From the IMG/VR virus record IMGVR_UViG_3300031919_000004, positions 1 to 56,369 of that record: a stretch of 56,369 bases of DNA, one strand, 5' to 3'. Made by a program: the position numbers and the translations under genes. Shown here one piece after another: positions 1 through 7,374 of the stretch. Below the pieces are notes generated by a model, which did not search any database, was not told where the DNA came from, and saw only the letters and a program-made list of their open reading frames with translations. Positions within the stretch are counted from its first letter, which is position 1. Every line of letters begins with the position of its first letter. The stretch comes from a virus.

Positions 1-1211
1 TTTCCAACCGCGCCCGTACGGATGACGAGATAGCGCAGGCATATGCAAGTGGGCAACCTTTACCAGTAGATAGATATACAACTTATAAATTAAATTTTGA
101 TGAAAATTTAAAAGTAGCTGGTTTTGGAGGTAATTATGTATCTCCAATAATTGATTTATCTTCTGTAGGAATAGCAGAAACTTCTAAAATTAAATGGGAA
201 GCAATGGCAGGAGATTTTATAAAACATGAATTTACCGACATTGGCAAGTTTGAAGATACGGGAAACGGAACAAGTCCTACTTTTAGTTATTTAACGGAGG
301 ATGGCATTAACTTTTTAAGGGTGGCTGGCGGTGAAGCGTGGTATTACTATGACGAACTTATAAAATTTGACCCGACTAAACTTTATATTATTCGGGCAAA
401 GGTACGGCAGGTATCAGACCCAACAGCAGGAGGTAAGTCTATTTATATAGGCGTTGAAGGGGTAGCTGTAGACCGTCAAACAATGATTAATATAAACGGC
501 GATACTCTCCATGATAACCAACACTATGTAGCTGCCTCCGGTGTAACATTGACAGTGGGAACAGGGTGGCAGGAGTTTATAGGGTATATTAAAGGACACG
601 GTATTCCGGCAGGAGGGCAACACAATGACCCAAATGACCCAGCAAAAATGTATCCCGGTGTTGAATTTATACGGCCTTTGTTTATCCTCAACTATAATGA
701 CGGTAACGGAACAGCAGACATTGATCTTGAAATATTAGAGTTTCCCGGTGAAGTTGAAATCCAGACTAACCTTTCACTTGATGACGGTTTCTCATGGCAA
801 GGCTGGACAGTAGCCACAAACGGTGGTATAATTAATGGTATAAATAAGGGAACAGATTTAAGTAATGCTTTATTACAAGTTAAGGCATTACTGGCTATGG
901 ATGTTGGGGTAAGTCCTGTATTGGAGAGTTTGACGGTTGAGGTGGAAAAGGAGCAAAGTGGTATTCCGGCAATAGGCTCCCAGTTAAGGGTATGGAGTTT
1001 AGATAATAAATGGCCTTACCCGGAGTATTGCACAAGTGAGGATAACGTAACTTTCACTAATTGGACACCTATTGAACCGGGCGAAGTGGTTGAAATTCCT
1101 TATCCGGGCTATTATAAGGTTCGGTCACAAGGTAAGATTGAATTTAGAAATTATAAAAAGGCATTTGATGAGACTGATGCCGTTGTGGGGAGTGTGGTTG
1201 TTGATGTTTGA
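1..1211 (+). CDS. Tail fibre / LamG-type tail protein, 3' part (5' truncated by window edge)
   Basis: An open frame runs in from the window edge (first full codon at base 3) to TGA at 1211, giving 402 residues. The first residues read SNRARTDDEIAQAYASGQPL followed by a YTTYKLNFD stretch. This is the usual junction after a concanavalin/LamG-like lectin domain in Firmicute phage tail proteins. The rest is beta-rich, low in Cys, and has no recognised catalytic motif. It is probably the C-terminal part of the gene that leaves the window at the right edge, because that gene stops inside a LamG domain. The next gene overlaps its stop. The role, host-surface binding at the tail tip, is inferred from family and position. 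Confidence 0.75.
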   Translation, partial: SNRARTDDEIAQAYASGQPLPVDRYTTYKLNFDENLKVAGFGGNYVSPIIDLSSVGIAETSKIKWEAMAGDFIKHEFTDIGKFEDTGNGTSPTFSYLTEDGINFLRVAGGEAWYYYDELIKFDPTKLYIIRAKVRQVSDPTAGGKSIYIGVEGVAVDRQTMININGDTLHDNQHYVAASGVTLTVGTGWQEFIGYIKGHGIPAGGQHNDPNDPAKMYPGVEFIRPLFILNYNDGNGTADIDLEILEFPGEVEIQTNLSLDDGFSWQGWTVATNGGIINGINKGTDLSNALLQVKALLAMDVGVSPVLESLTVEVEKEQSGIPAIGSQLRVWSLDNKWPYPEYCTSEDNVTFTNWTPIEPGEVVEIPYPGYYKVRSQGKIEFRNYKKAFDETDAVVGSVVVDV

Positions 1212-1617
1212 ACGTCTCAAGATTAAAGGCACGTGGTACTTTTACTATGATGATGGGACAGTAATTAAAGCGGAGAATGACATTTCTCCTGATGGCCTCA
1301 ATGCTATTGCCGAGGGCATTGAGGTTTTCTCCTCCCCTTTTCTTGCATTGGGGAACGATACGGCTACAGGATTTACCATGAACGAAGTATTTAGAAAAGC
1401 GGTATCGAGTGTAAGCAGGACAGCTAATGAGGTAAGGTTTAGAACACAATTACTTGCTATTGAAGCGGTGGGAGATTTTGAAAAAGCGGCTATTTATATT
1501 AACGCTTCAAGCTCGGCAGGGAGCGGAATAATGTTTAATTTGTTACGGAAAACATTTTCTAAAGCAAGTGGGACAGTTTTAACTATAGAGTGTAGAATAA
1601 CTGTTCAAGATGGATAA
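1204..1617 (+). CDS. Tail-fibre-associated structural protein
   Basis: A 137-residue protein starting at ATG 1204, inside the stop of the preceding gene, with a GGGGAG ribosome site about 12 bases upstream. The pattern (opening beta strand, then NDISPDGLNAIAEGI, then an FLALGND segment, then a C-terminal LTIECRITVQ strand) matches a common small phage protein encoded beside tail fibres, in which a predicted beta sandwich is built around an IALGTG-like loop. The overlapping start suggests translational coupling. Exact role in the tail tip is unknown. Confidence 0.7.
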   Translation: MFERLKIKGTWYFYYDDGTVIKAENDISPDGLNAIAEGIEVFSSPFLALGNDTATGFTMNEVFRKAVSSVSRTANEVRFRTQLLAIEAVGDFEKAAIYINASSSAGSGIMFNLLRKTFSKASGTVLTIECRITVQDG

Positions 1618-1631
1618 AGGAGAGTGATTAA

Positions 1632-2363
1632 ATGGTTTTAAACGCGTTTAAAGGCAATGTCTCTATAGTAGACGAGGCAACGATGAATTCGTTTTTATCA
1701 TTACAAGATTTTGTTTTAATTTATACAGGAAATGTAAAAGATAGTTTTACAGGTTCGGGAGTGTATGAGTTTAGTTGTGATGGATATAATCATGCAATAT
1801 ACTTTACAGCTTTAAATACCACAGTAATTGCACGGGCAGAATTTGAGCTTGTTAAGCATGGGAATGGGGCAGACGTAATCATTGAGATTAGGGAAGGTTT
1901 AAATATTGACGGCAGTACAGATGGAACATTGTTAAAAACAATGTGTATACCGAAAGAATTTTTACCTACAAGTTATGGATATGTAAGTGTTCCATTTGAT
2001 TTAACAGGATTGACAAGCGGAGCTAAATACTGGTTTGTGGTAAAGAAAAATGGAGACGCTACTAATCATTTCCACTTAATAGGGGAAGCCTCACAAGACG
2101 CAAATTATCCATGTTACAGAAGGTTAGAAGATACAGGACAATGGGCTCAAACATATTCTATTCATTTTAAAATGATTACAGACGATACAGGGGATTTAAA
2201 ACATGCAGTATATGGGCAAGCATATACTGATATTATCTGGAGTGGAGAATTGCCGGGAGAAATAAGGAGGTTCGTACCGCCTATTGATGGTTGGGACGGC
2301 GGTATAAGGGATAAAATGATAATTTCTTTTAACGGGGAATATCTTAAAAGAGGTGATGTTTAA
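1632..2363 (+). CDS. Tail / receptor-binding region protein
   Basis: A 243-residue protein with GGAGAG upstream of ATG 1632. Residues of about 45-165 form a beta-sandwich-like domain (IARAEFELVKHGNGADVIIEI, then SYGYVSVPFDLTGLTSGAKY, then WFVV), a domain often seen in phage tail and bacterial surface proteins that bind ligands. The C-terminal 60 residues are unrelated to anything I recognise. Codons are AT-rich. Its TAA overlaps the ATG of the next gene. Receptor binding is inferred from position between tail-fibre genes and lysis genes. Confidence 0.6.
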   Translation: MVLNAFKGNVSIVDEATMNSFLSLQDFVLIYTGNVKDSFTGSGVYEFSCDGYNHAIYFTALNTTVIARAEFELVKHGNGADVIIEIREGLNIDGSTDGTLLKTMCIPKEFLPTSYGYVSVPFDLTGLTSGAKYWFVVKKNGDATNHFHLIGEASQDANYPCYRRLEDTGQWAQTYSIHFKMITDDTGDLKHAVYGQAYTDIIWSGELPGEIRRFVPPIDGWDGGIRDKMIISFNGEYLKRGDV

Positions 2364-3022
2364 TGATTGGAATAGGTGAATTATTGTTAAGTTATCTCCG
2401 TAGACAAATAGGGTTACGGACGGATGCAAGCAGTTCCAGCGGTTCTGTTCATGCTAAGTTGGGGTATTTAAAAGATTATATATTATCGACCGGCGATTCT
2501 TTGTCAAGTGAACATTCAACTATTCAAAGTTTAGTAGAGCGTGCCCCTTGGGTAAGTGGTAAAAACGTGAATGTACTTTTTGGGTTTGATAATACGAGCA
2601 GGGATACTGGAGGTGCTTGGGGAAATGTGTTCTCTTTATCAGGGCCGATACAAGTATTTGATGGATATATTCAGATTGATACTACCAACGGTAGTTGTTA
2701 TTTTGAATTTACTATAGATAATCATGTTAAGGCTTTTAATGCTGGTGATTTAGACCTCGCTAAATATGGTGTTGAATATTGGTTTAAAGATGCCAATTAT
2801 TCAGGAGGACAAACTTCTTTTAGTTGGATAATTCCACGGTTATATAGTAATTTTTATAATTCAACAACAACATACGCAACTCCTCCATCTTTTACAAACG
2901 GTGTGATAATTTCAATACCTTTTATATATGTAAACACTTTATTGAGATTGAGATTTGGAACAAATGCAAATACTTCAGTAAATCCTTTTACTTGGTGGAG
3001 CATTTGGTACAATAATGTATAA
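2363..3022 (+). CDS. Putative tail protein, beta-rich
   Basis: A 219-residue protein whose ATG overlaps the previous stop (TAATG); GAGGTGATG upstream serves as ribosome site. Residues from about 70 onward look like a jelly-roll or lectin-type fold (alternating hydrophobic strands, many Asn, Ser and aromatic residues, for example FEFTIDNHVKAF and FTWWSIWYNNV at the C terminus). I do not recognise a named family. Sits in the distal tail operon, so a structural or carbohydrate-binding role is likely. Confidence 0.55.
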   Translation: MIGIGELLLSYLRRQIGLRTDASSSSGSVHAKLGYLKDYILSTGDSLSSEHSTIQSLVERAPWVSGKNVNVLFGFDNTSRDTGGAWGNVFSLSGPIQVFDGYIQIDTTNGSCYFEFTIDNHVKAFNAGDLDLAKYGVEYWFKDANYSGGQTSFSWIIPRLYSNFYNSTTTYATPPSFTNGVIISIPFIYVNTLLRLRFGTNANTSVNPFTWWSIWYNNV

Positions 3023-3039
3023 AAGGGGGATAATAAATA

Positions 3040-3426
3040 ATGGAAATTAAAATTGAAAAGGAAAATTATATTATTCGTGAGAAATGCTATGAAGGTGATA
3101 AATTACTTTATGAAAAGGTTATAGGTAGTGATAGAAACCTTATCATTGAAGCGGAGCAGAGAGAAGTCCAAGTAAATACTTCATTACCTATAACAGTTAC
3201 TTGGGGGTCATTTGAAGGTGAAATTTTAACAGAGGAAGAAGCTCCAATAAAAATAACTGTAGAGGCAGAAGGAGCTAATATTGCAGAATTAGAATTGACC
3301 CCTATTAGTGGAGTAGCAGGGTTTGATTTTGTAAGTGAGGTTATTGGAATTCATACCATTAAAGCTGAAGGACTGAGTGGTACATTCACGGGAGATATTA
3401 TAAAGGTGGTGGTCACTAATGCCTAA
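3040..3426 (+). CDS. Hypothetical tail-region protein with Ig-like C-terminal half
   Basis: A 128-residue protein with an AAAAGGGGG ribosome site. The second half alternates beta strands in an Ig/BIG-like pattern (PITVTWGSFEGE, then IKITVEAEG, then GIHTIKAEG, ending in a VVV strand). Such domains are common on phage virion surfaces. The end overlaps the next gene by 8 bases. No family name can be given with confidence. Confidence 0.55.
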   Translation: MEIKIEKENYIIREKCYEGDKLLYEKVIGSDRNLIIEAEQREVQVNTSLPITVTWGSFEGEILTEEEAPIKITVEAEGANIAELELTPISGVAGFDFVSEVIGIHTIKAEGLSGTFTGDIIKVVVTNA

Positions 3427-3604
3427 ACCGAAAATAGTTGTTAAAAAATCTATTAAACAAATAGAGAAGGAGCAAGCAGAAGAAAAACGGAAACAAATAA
3501 TAAATTCTATAAAACAGAAAAAGAAAAAAGGAGAAAAATTAACACTTGAGGATATAAACGATAAACTTGATATGATACTTGAATTATTGGAGGAGGGTAA
3601 ATAA
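3419..3604 (+). CDS. Small Lys-rich coiled-coil protein
   Basis: 61 residues, starting at ATG 3419 inside the end of the preceding gene, with GGTGGTG upstream. The sequence is highly charged (KQIEKEQAEEKRKQ and KQKKKKGEK) and ends in an amphipathic helix (EDINDKLDMILELLEEGK). This resembles the tiny XkdX-like proteins found between tail fibre and holin genes, but the identity is not secure. It may be a chaperone or adaptor in tail assembly. Confidence 0.5.
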   Translation: MPKPKIVVKKSIKQIEKEQAEEKRKQIINSIKQKKKKGEKLTLEDINDKLDMILELLEEGK

Positions 3605-3607
3605 AAA

Positions 3608-3808
3608 ATGAATAATATGAGAATTTTCGAGGTCAAGCTTGGCATTGACGGGGAGGTTGAAATAAGTTATCCGGAAGAAATAGCGGAAGCTATAACTCAA
3701 GAAGATTTAAAAAGAATGACTCCTCATGTAATGAAAGCTGTTAAAACCTTTTTAGATGCGTTGCAACGAAAAGCAATACAAGAACGTAAAACTATAGCAA
3801 TAAAGTAA
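3608..3808 (+). CDS. Small hypothetical protein
   Basis: 66 residues beginning three bases after the preceding stop, with GGAGGGT as ribosome site. A short beta strand pair (FEVKLGIDGEVEISYP) is followed by two helices. Not recognised. Its tight spacing puts it in the tail-lysis operon. Confidence 0.5.
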   Translation: MNNMRIFEVKLGIDGEVEISYPEEIAEAITQEDLKRMTPHVMKAVKTFLDALQRKAIQERKTIAIK

Positions 3809-3843
3809 AGGAGTAGTGCCTTTCTGTAAGGGGGGGATATTTA

Positions 3844-4035
3844 ATGGATGTGGAATTAGTAAAAGAATTAGGTTGTCTGAAAACGGAAGTAGATAACGTA
3901 AAAGAAAGACAAGACAGGTCAGACCATGTTATTGAACGGGTTGAGGTTAAAATCGACAAACTTCAATTTTGGTTTATGGTGTTTTTCGCCGGTATGGTTG
4001 TTCAAATGGGGATCATGCTTTATAACGCAAAGTAA
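3844..4035 (+). CDS. XhlA-like holin accessory membrane protein
   Basis: 63 residues: an amphipathic coiled-coil helix (about 1-38, ending IERVEVKIDKL) followed by one membrane span (about 40-60, FWFMVFFAGMVVQMGIML). This is the architecture of the haemolysin XhlA family, which in PBSX-type phages works with the holin in lysis. A strong AAGGGGGG ribosome site precedes ATG 3844. It is the last gene before a hairpin terminator and the lysis enzymes. Confidence 0.75.
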   Translation: MDVELVKELGCLKTEVDNVKERQDRSDHVIERVEVKIDKLQFWFMVFFAGMVVQMGIMLYNAK

Positions 4036-4040
4036 TTCTT

Positions 4041-4068
4041 AGTTGCTCGGTGATTAGGGCAATTTTTT
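4041..4068 (+). terminator. Intrinsic terminator between tail-fibre and lysis genes
   Basis: Stem TTGCTC (4043-4048) pairs with GGGCAA (4057-4062) including one G-U, extended by weak outer pairs, and is followed by a run of six T. It is likely leaky, since the lysis genes directly follow without an obvious promoter. Confidence 0.55.
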
Positions 4069-4085
4069 GTTAAGGGGGTTTAAAA

Positions 4086-5126
4086 ATGAAGCCATTTATT
4101 TTTTCAGCAAGCGACTACAAAGAATTTATTAAGGACAAGGATTGGCCTTGTTTCCCAAGTCCCTTCGACCCGAAAGACTATCCTTTTAGGTGGTTTTACA
4201 GGGGAGCGGAATTACCGGAAGCGGTGAACTATGAACCTTATATGCGGTTACGGTGGCAGGGTAAGTTCGGCACTTGCGTAGCTTTTGCCTCTATTCATGT
4301 TCGGAACTTGCATGAAACAAAGCAAGGAGATTTACCACAAGGCGGTTTAAGTCCTCTGTATTTGTATGTAAGGTGTAAGGATAAGGACGGTATTCCAGAC
4401 AAGGAAGGGACGTTTCCACGGGTTGCTATGGCGGTTATGCAGGGAGAGGGCACTTGTCCTGAAACGCTCATGCCTTATGATATGTTGAAGGACATTAATG
4501 TACTGCCTGAAGTCAATCCTAATTTTGTGAAAGAAGCAAACAAGTTTAAGATTAAGACTTATGCACGGGTGGAAAGTATTGAGGAGATTAAACAGGCACT
4601 TGTTGAGCAAGGCCCGGTACTGATTGGTATTTTAGTAACTGAAAGTTTTATGAAGGTTGGTGCTGATGGCATTGTCCCGGCTCCCAAAGGCTATTGGTTG
4701 GGAGGTCACGCTTTAGTTATCTGTGGATATGATGAGCGGAGAAAAGCCTTCCGAATTGCTAACAGTTGGGACGATTGGGGGCAGAATGGCTTTGCTTGGA
4801 TGCCTTACGAAGTGTTTGAATGGGAAACCACTGACACTAAAATACCGTTTGTTATGGAAGCGTGGACGCTGGTTGACATTGAATGGCAACCTGACAAGGA
4901 TGACTACATTAAGGACATTTTGAGCAAAGAAGTTGTTTTCCAGATTGGCAATAAAACTTATTGGGTAAACGGTAATCCTATTCAGATGGATGTTGCTCCA
5001 GAAATAAAAGACGGGCGTACCATGTTGCCTCTGCGGTTCTGTGCGGAAGGAATAGGCAAACTTCTGGATAAGCCTATTATTATTGATTGGAAAGCGGAAG
5101 AAAAGAAAGTTATTCTTAAAGTTTAA
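4086..5126 (+). CDS. Papain-family (C1) cysteine peptidase with copper-amine-oxidase-like stalk domain
   Basis: 346 residues. The order and spacing of papain catalytic elements is visible: Gln58 (oxyanion) and nucleophile Cys64 in QGKFGTCVAFA, His208 in GGHALVICGY and Asn226 in IANSWDDWGQNGF. No signal peptide or propeptide is evident. Residues about 275-346 (QIGNKTYWVNG, GRTMLPLRFCAEGIG, WKAEEKKVILKV) match the copper-amine-oxidase-N-like module that anchors surface proteins of Clostridia. It lies between an XhlA-like gene and a holin. The substrate is unknown; cell-wall-linked or S-layer protein is inferred. A phage-lysis C1 peptidase is unusual. Confidence 0.85.
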   Translation: MKPFIFSASDYKEFIKDKDWPCFPSPFDPKDYPFRWFYRGAELPEAVNYEPYMRLRWQGKFGTCVAFASIHVRNLHETKQGDLPQGGLSPLYLYVRCKDKDGIPDKEGTFPRVAMAVMQGEGTCPETLMPYDMLKDINVLPEVNPNFVKEANKFKIKTYARVESIEEIKQALVEQGPVLIGILVTESFMKVGADGIVPAPKGYWLGGHALVICGYDERRKAFRIANSWDDWGQNGFAWMPYEVFEWETTDTKIPFVMEAWTLVDIEWQPDKDDYIKDILSKEVVFQIGNKTYWVNGNPIQMDVAPEIKDGRTMLPLRFCAEGIGKLLDKPIIIDWKAEEKKVILKV

Positions 5127-5142
5127 AAAGGAGGGATAGCTA

Positions 5143-5436
5143 ATGGGTATGGAAATGGATAAAATCATGGAAATGCTGACCTATGCTGGCATTAGTATTC
5201 CGGCTGTAATTTTGGGTTTGGTGGCAATGGCTAACAGGCTCGGTGTGCCTAAAAAGTTTTCTCCGGTGCTTTCTCTGGCTCTTGGTATTGTTTCCGGGTT
5301 TGTGTATTTAGTTCCGACTGACCCGAAAGCGGCTGTACTATTTGGCATTGTGGCGGGTCTAATCCCTGTCGGCCTGTTTAGCGGTATTAAGAACGTGGCT
5401 GAACTGATAAAAGACGATAGAAAGAAGGTAATCTAA
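5143..5436 (+). CDS. Putative holin
   Basis: 97 residues with two strongly hydrophobic segments (about 13-30, AGISIPAVILGLVAMA, and 41-80, LSLALGIVSGFVYLVP then VLFGIVAGLIPVGLF) and a charged C terminus ending DDRKKVI. GGAGGG ribosome site. It lies directly upstream of the amidase, two bases apart, which is the normal holin-endolysin order. The identification rests on membrane topology and context rather than on a sequence signature. Confidence 0.75.
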   Translation: MGMEMDKIMEMLTYAGISIPAVILGLVAMANRLGVPKKFSPVLSLALGIVSGFVYLVPTDPKAAVLFGIVAGLIPVGLFSGIKNVAELIKDDRKKVI

Positions 5437-5437
5437 T

Positions 5438-6025
5438 ATGCCTGACAAGTCCCATATTGTTATTCACCATTCGGGAACAGATGACGGGGACGTAAACTCT
5501 TTCCGCAAATATCACGTTGAAAAATTAGGCTGGCGGGACATTGGCTATAATTGGGTGATAACAAAGGAAGGAGAAAAGCAAAAAGGCCGGGACGAGAGCG
5601 ACACGGGGGCTCATTGTAAGGGTATAATGAACTATGTGGGAATAGGCGTTTGTTTAGTGGGTAATTTTGAAAAGTACCCGCCTAATGAAAAGCAAATGCA
5701 AGCACTGAAGGAATTGATTGGAGAAATACGGGGCAGGTGGCTTATACCGTTATCAAATGTAGGAATACACAACCAATACAGACAAACGGTATGCCCCGGC
5801 AGGTATTTCCCTTATGACGAGTTGATGACCGAGCTAAAAAGAGCGGAGCAAGGTTTTAAAGACATTGAAGGACATTGGGCAGAGGATGAGATTAGGCAAG
5901 CATTTGAATTGGGCATTGTGTCCGGCGTTACAGATAGCCTATTTAAGCCTGACAGGGAAGCGACAAGGGCAGAAGTCACGGCTATTGTAATGAGGGCCAT
6001 AAACAAAATTCTAAAAGGTGAGTAA
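5438..6025 (+). CDS. N-acetylmuramoyl-L-alanine amidase endolysin with one SLH motif
   Basis: 195 residues. Residues 1-135 are a T7-lysozyme/PGRP type Ami_2 domain: zinc ligand and catalytic signatures VIHHSG near the start and HNQYRQTVCPG at about 110-120 (His and Cys zinc ligands). Residues about 144-193 form one S-layer-homology motif (FKDIEGHWAEDEIRQAFELG, then GVTDSLFKPD, then RATRAEVTAIVMR). It should cleave the amide between muramic acid and L-alanine after holin opening. The single SLH copy is odd, because three usually make a binding unit; the domain suggests a host whose wall polymer carries an S-layer. Confidence 0.93.
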   Translation: MPDKSHIVIHHSGTDDGDVNSFRKYHVEKLGWRDIGYNWVITKEGEKQKGRDESDTGAHCKGIMNYVGIGVCLVGNFEKYPPNEKQMQALKELIGEIRGRWLIPLSNVGIHNQYRQTVCPGRYFPYDELMTELKRAEQGFKDIEGHWAEDEIRQAFELGIVSGVTDSLFKPDREATRAEVTAIVMRAINKILKGE

Positions 6026-6060
6026 AGGCGGGTTGATTTGTTCGACCCGCCTTTGTTTTC
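6024..6060 (+). terminator. Strong intrinsic terminator after lysis genes
   Basis: A 12-bp stem, AAAGGCGGGTTG (6024-6035) against CGACCCGCCTTT (6043-6054) with one wobble, a 7-base loop, then GTTTTC and a T-rich tail. It overlaps the amidase stop codon. Confidence 0.9.
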
Positions 6061-6105
6061 TTTGTTTAATATTTTTTAGAGAGTATATATCTAATATTCT
6101 TTAAG

Positions 6106-6141
6106 GGACAATCTTGTCCTCTGTATAGGACAGATTTGTCC
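6106..6141. promoter_or_regulatory. Tandem operator-like palindromes GGACA-N4-TGTCC
   Basis: Two palindromes, 6106-6119 and 6128-6141, lie 22 bp apart centre to centre (about two helical turns), upstream of the amidoligase promoter. A third copy is at 27412-27425 with shared flanks (AGTATATAT and TTTAAG upstream, CTCTG downstream of site 1 and site 3). This is the look of a dimeric regulator site; the regulator is not identified. Confidence 0.55.
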
Positions 6142-6173
6142 TCCGTATTTAGGGTAATACAATCTCCCGAAGG

Positions 6174-6240
6174 GCTGGCAGGTTCAAGAAAAAATTTTCA
6201 AAAAACTTGCCATTTCTTGTTGACCATGTTTTTATTACAT
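6174..6240 (+). repeat. Direct repeat copy 1 (promoter plus A-tract upstream region)
   Basis: 67 bases that recur at 7154-7220, 980 bases away, with only two mismatches before the copies diverge near the -10. It contains A-tracts (CAAGAAAAAATTTTCAAAAAAC) typical of UP elements or bent DNA, bounded by an imperfect inverted repeat GGCAGGTT/AACTTGCC, and then the -35. Confidence 0.85.
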
Positions 6241-6248
6241 GGTAATAT
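6220..6248 (+). promoter_or_regulatory. Family A promoter of the amidoligase gene
   Basis: -35 TTGACC (6220-6225), 17-bp spacer, extended -10 TGG followed by TAATAT (6243-6248). The sequence TGGTAATATATAA is identical in the promoters at 24429, 25719 and 41018. Confidence 0.85.
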
Positions 6249-6283
6249 ATAATCAACAAGAACGAAACGGGAGGCGGTACATA

Positions 6284-7099
6284 ATGACAAACAGAACTTT
6301 CGGAGTTGAAATAGAATTTTTCGGAGTAACGAAGGAACAGGTTGCAGAAGCTCTCAACAGAGCTGGCATAGATGTAAGAGTTGAAAATTACAACCACACC
6401 ACCCGGTCGCATTGGAAGCTCGTATATGATGCAAGCGTAAACAGTGCCGGAACAGGTTGCACAAGGGGCGGTAACGAGATAGTAAGCCCGGTACTGCAAG
6501 GTGAAGAAGGACTCGAAGAACTCAAGCTGGTAGTGAAGGTTATAGAGGAAGTCGGGGGAAAAGTAGATAGGACTTGTGGAGTACACGTTCACCATGGTGC
6601 AAGCGACCTCGACCTCAACGGAATAAAGAACATAGCAAAGCTCTATACAAAATACGAACTCATCTTCGATAGCCTCGTACCGGAGAGCCGCAGGAAGAAC
6701 AACAACCGTTACTGCTGTAGCCTCACAGCAAACGAACTGCACAGCATTGAAACAGCTCAAGACCTGTGGGACATTCACGGAGAATGCATAATAAGCAGAT
6801 ACCGCAAGCTCAACGTACAAAGCTTTTTTAAATATCAGACAATCGAATTTAGACAACATGGCGGAAGCCTCAACGGTAACAAAATAGCAAACTGGATACG
6901 GCTCACCCAACAGGTAGTAGAAAAGGCGAAGGTAGCAAGGAAAGTAAATCCGATTAAAGGCGAAACAACTCTAAAGTCACAGCACAGAATGTACCAGAGA
7001 ATGAAAAAGGAACTCGGAATTGATGAAGAACTGAACAAAGAACTGCTTAAAAGAATGAAGGAACTGAATAACAGGCAAGAAGCTCGGCGGTTAGCATAG
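6284..7099 (+). CDS. Amidoligase family protein
   Basis: 271 residues from ATG 6284; an earlier in-frame ATG (6239) lies inside the promoter -10 and is rejected. GGGAGGCGG ribosome site. Family signatures: FGVEIEF at 6-12, CGVHVHH at 98-104 and IEFRQHGGSL at about 187-196, the metal/ATP-binding Glu and His motifs of the glutamine-synthetase-like amidoligase family (COOH-NH2 ligases). It should make an amide bond between a carboxylate and an amine at the expense of ATP; substrates are unknown. It stands alone between its own promoter and terminator, like a moron, and shares its promoter type with two gamma-glutamylcyclotransferase genes, which fits the known association of these families. Confidence 0.88.
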   Translation: MTNRTFGVEIEFFGVTKEQVAEALNRAGIDVRVENYNHTTRSHWKLVYDASVNSAGTGCTRGGNEIVSPVLQGEEGLEELKLVVKVIEEVGGKVDRTCGVHVHHGASDLDLNGIKNIAKLYTKYELIFDSLVPESRRKNNNRYCCSLTANELHSIETAQDLWDIHGECIISRYRKLNVQSFFKYQTIEFRQHGGSLNGNKIANWIRLTQQVVEKAKVARKVNPIKGETTLKSQHRMYQRMKKELGIDEELNKELLKRMKELNNRQEARRLA

Positions 7100-7118
7100 A
7101 CCGCCGGGGGTTTTTTTT
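7085..7118 (+). terminator. Intrinsic terminator of the amidoligase gene
   Basis: Stem CGGCGGT (7085-7091) and ACCGCCG (7100-7106) formed by the last codons of the gene and the bases after its stop, followed by GGGG and eight T. Confidence 0.9.
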
Positions 7119-7153
7119 GTTTAGCCCCAACTTGTTTCTATTTGTCGAAAGTT

Positions 7154-7220
7154 GCTGGCAGGTTCAAGAAAAAATTCTCAAAAAACTTGCCATTTCTTGT
7201 TGACTATGTTTTTATTATAG
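7154..7220 (+). repeat. Direct repeat copy 2 with degenerate family A promoter
   Basis: Second copy of the 67-bp repeat from 6174. The -35 (TTGACT, 7200-7205) is intact, but the -10 has decayed to AATTAT (7223-7228) and the extended TGG is lost. Just downstream lies a hairpin GCAAATCAC (7231-7239) with GTGCATTTGC (7243-7252). It reads as a relic or a weakened promoter. Confidence 0.7.
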
Positions 7221-7308
7221 GGAATTATAGGCAAATCACACCGTGCATTTGCTTGCCCATGTGGGTTCTGACGAGGGTTAAAGAGAGATAAAAAGAGAGA
7301 ACTAAAAT

Positions 7309-7342
7309 ACTTAACTTTTCCCTTTTTGTTGGCATATATTAT
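7309..7342 (+). promoter_or_regulatory. Family B phage promoter upstream of SNF2 helicase
   Basis: ACTTAACT (7309-7316), exactly 16 bases, then CATATATTAT (7333-7342). One of 11 sites with the same spacing. The helicase start codon is 33 bases downstream. Confidence 0.7.
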
Positions 7343-7374
7343 TACGAAATATGTCAGCAAGGAGGGAATTTTTT

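Noticed and set aside
6239-6283. Upstream ATG extending the amidoligase by 15 residues
   Set aside because: The codon overlaps the -10 of the promoter, so it would not be in the transcript.
6149-6910. Long open frame on the minus strand opposite the amidoligase gene
   Set aside because: It is antisense to a gene with clear family motifs, its translation shows no recognisable pattern, and no ribosome site or promoter serves it.
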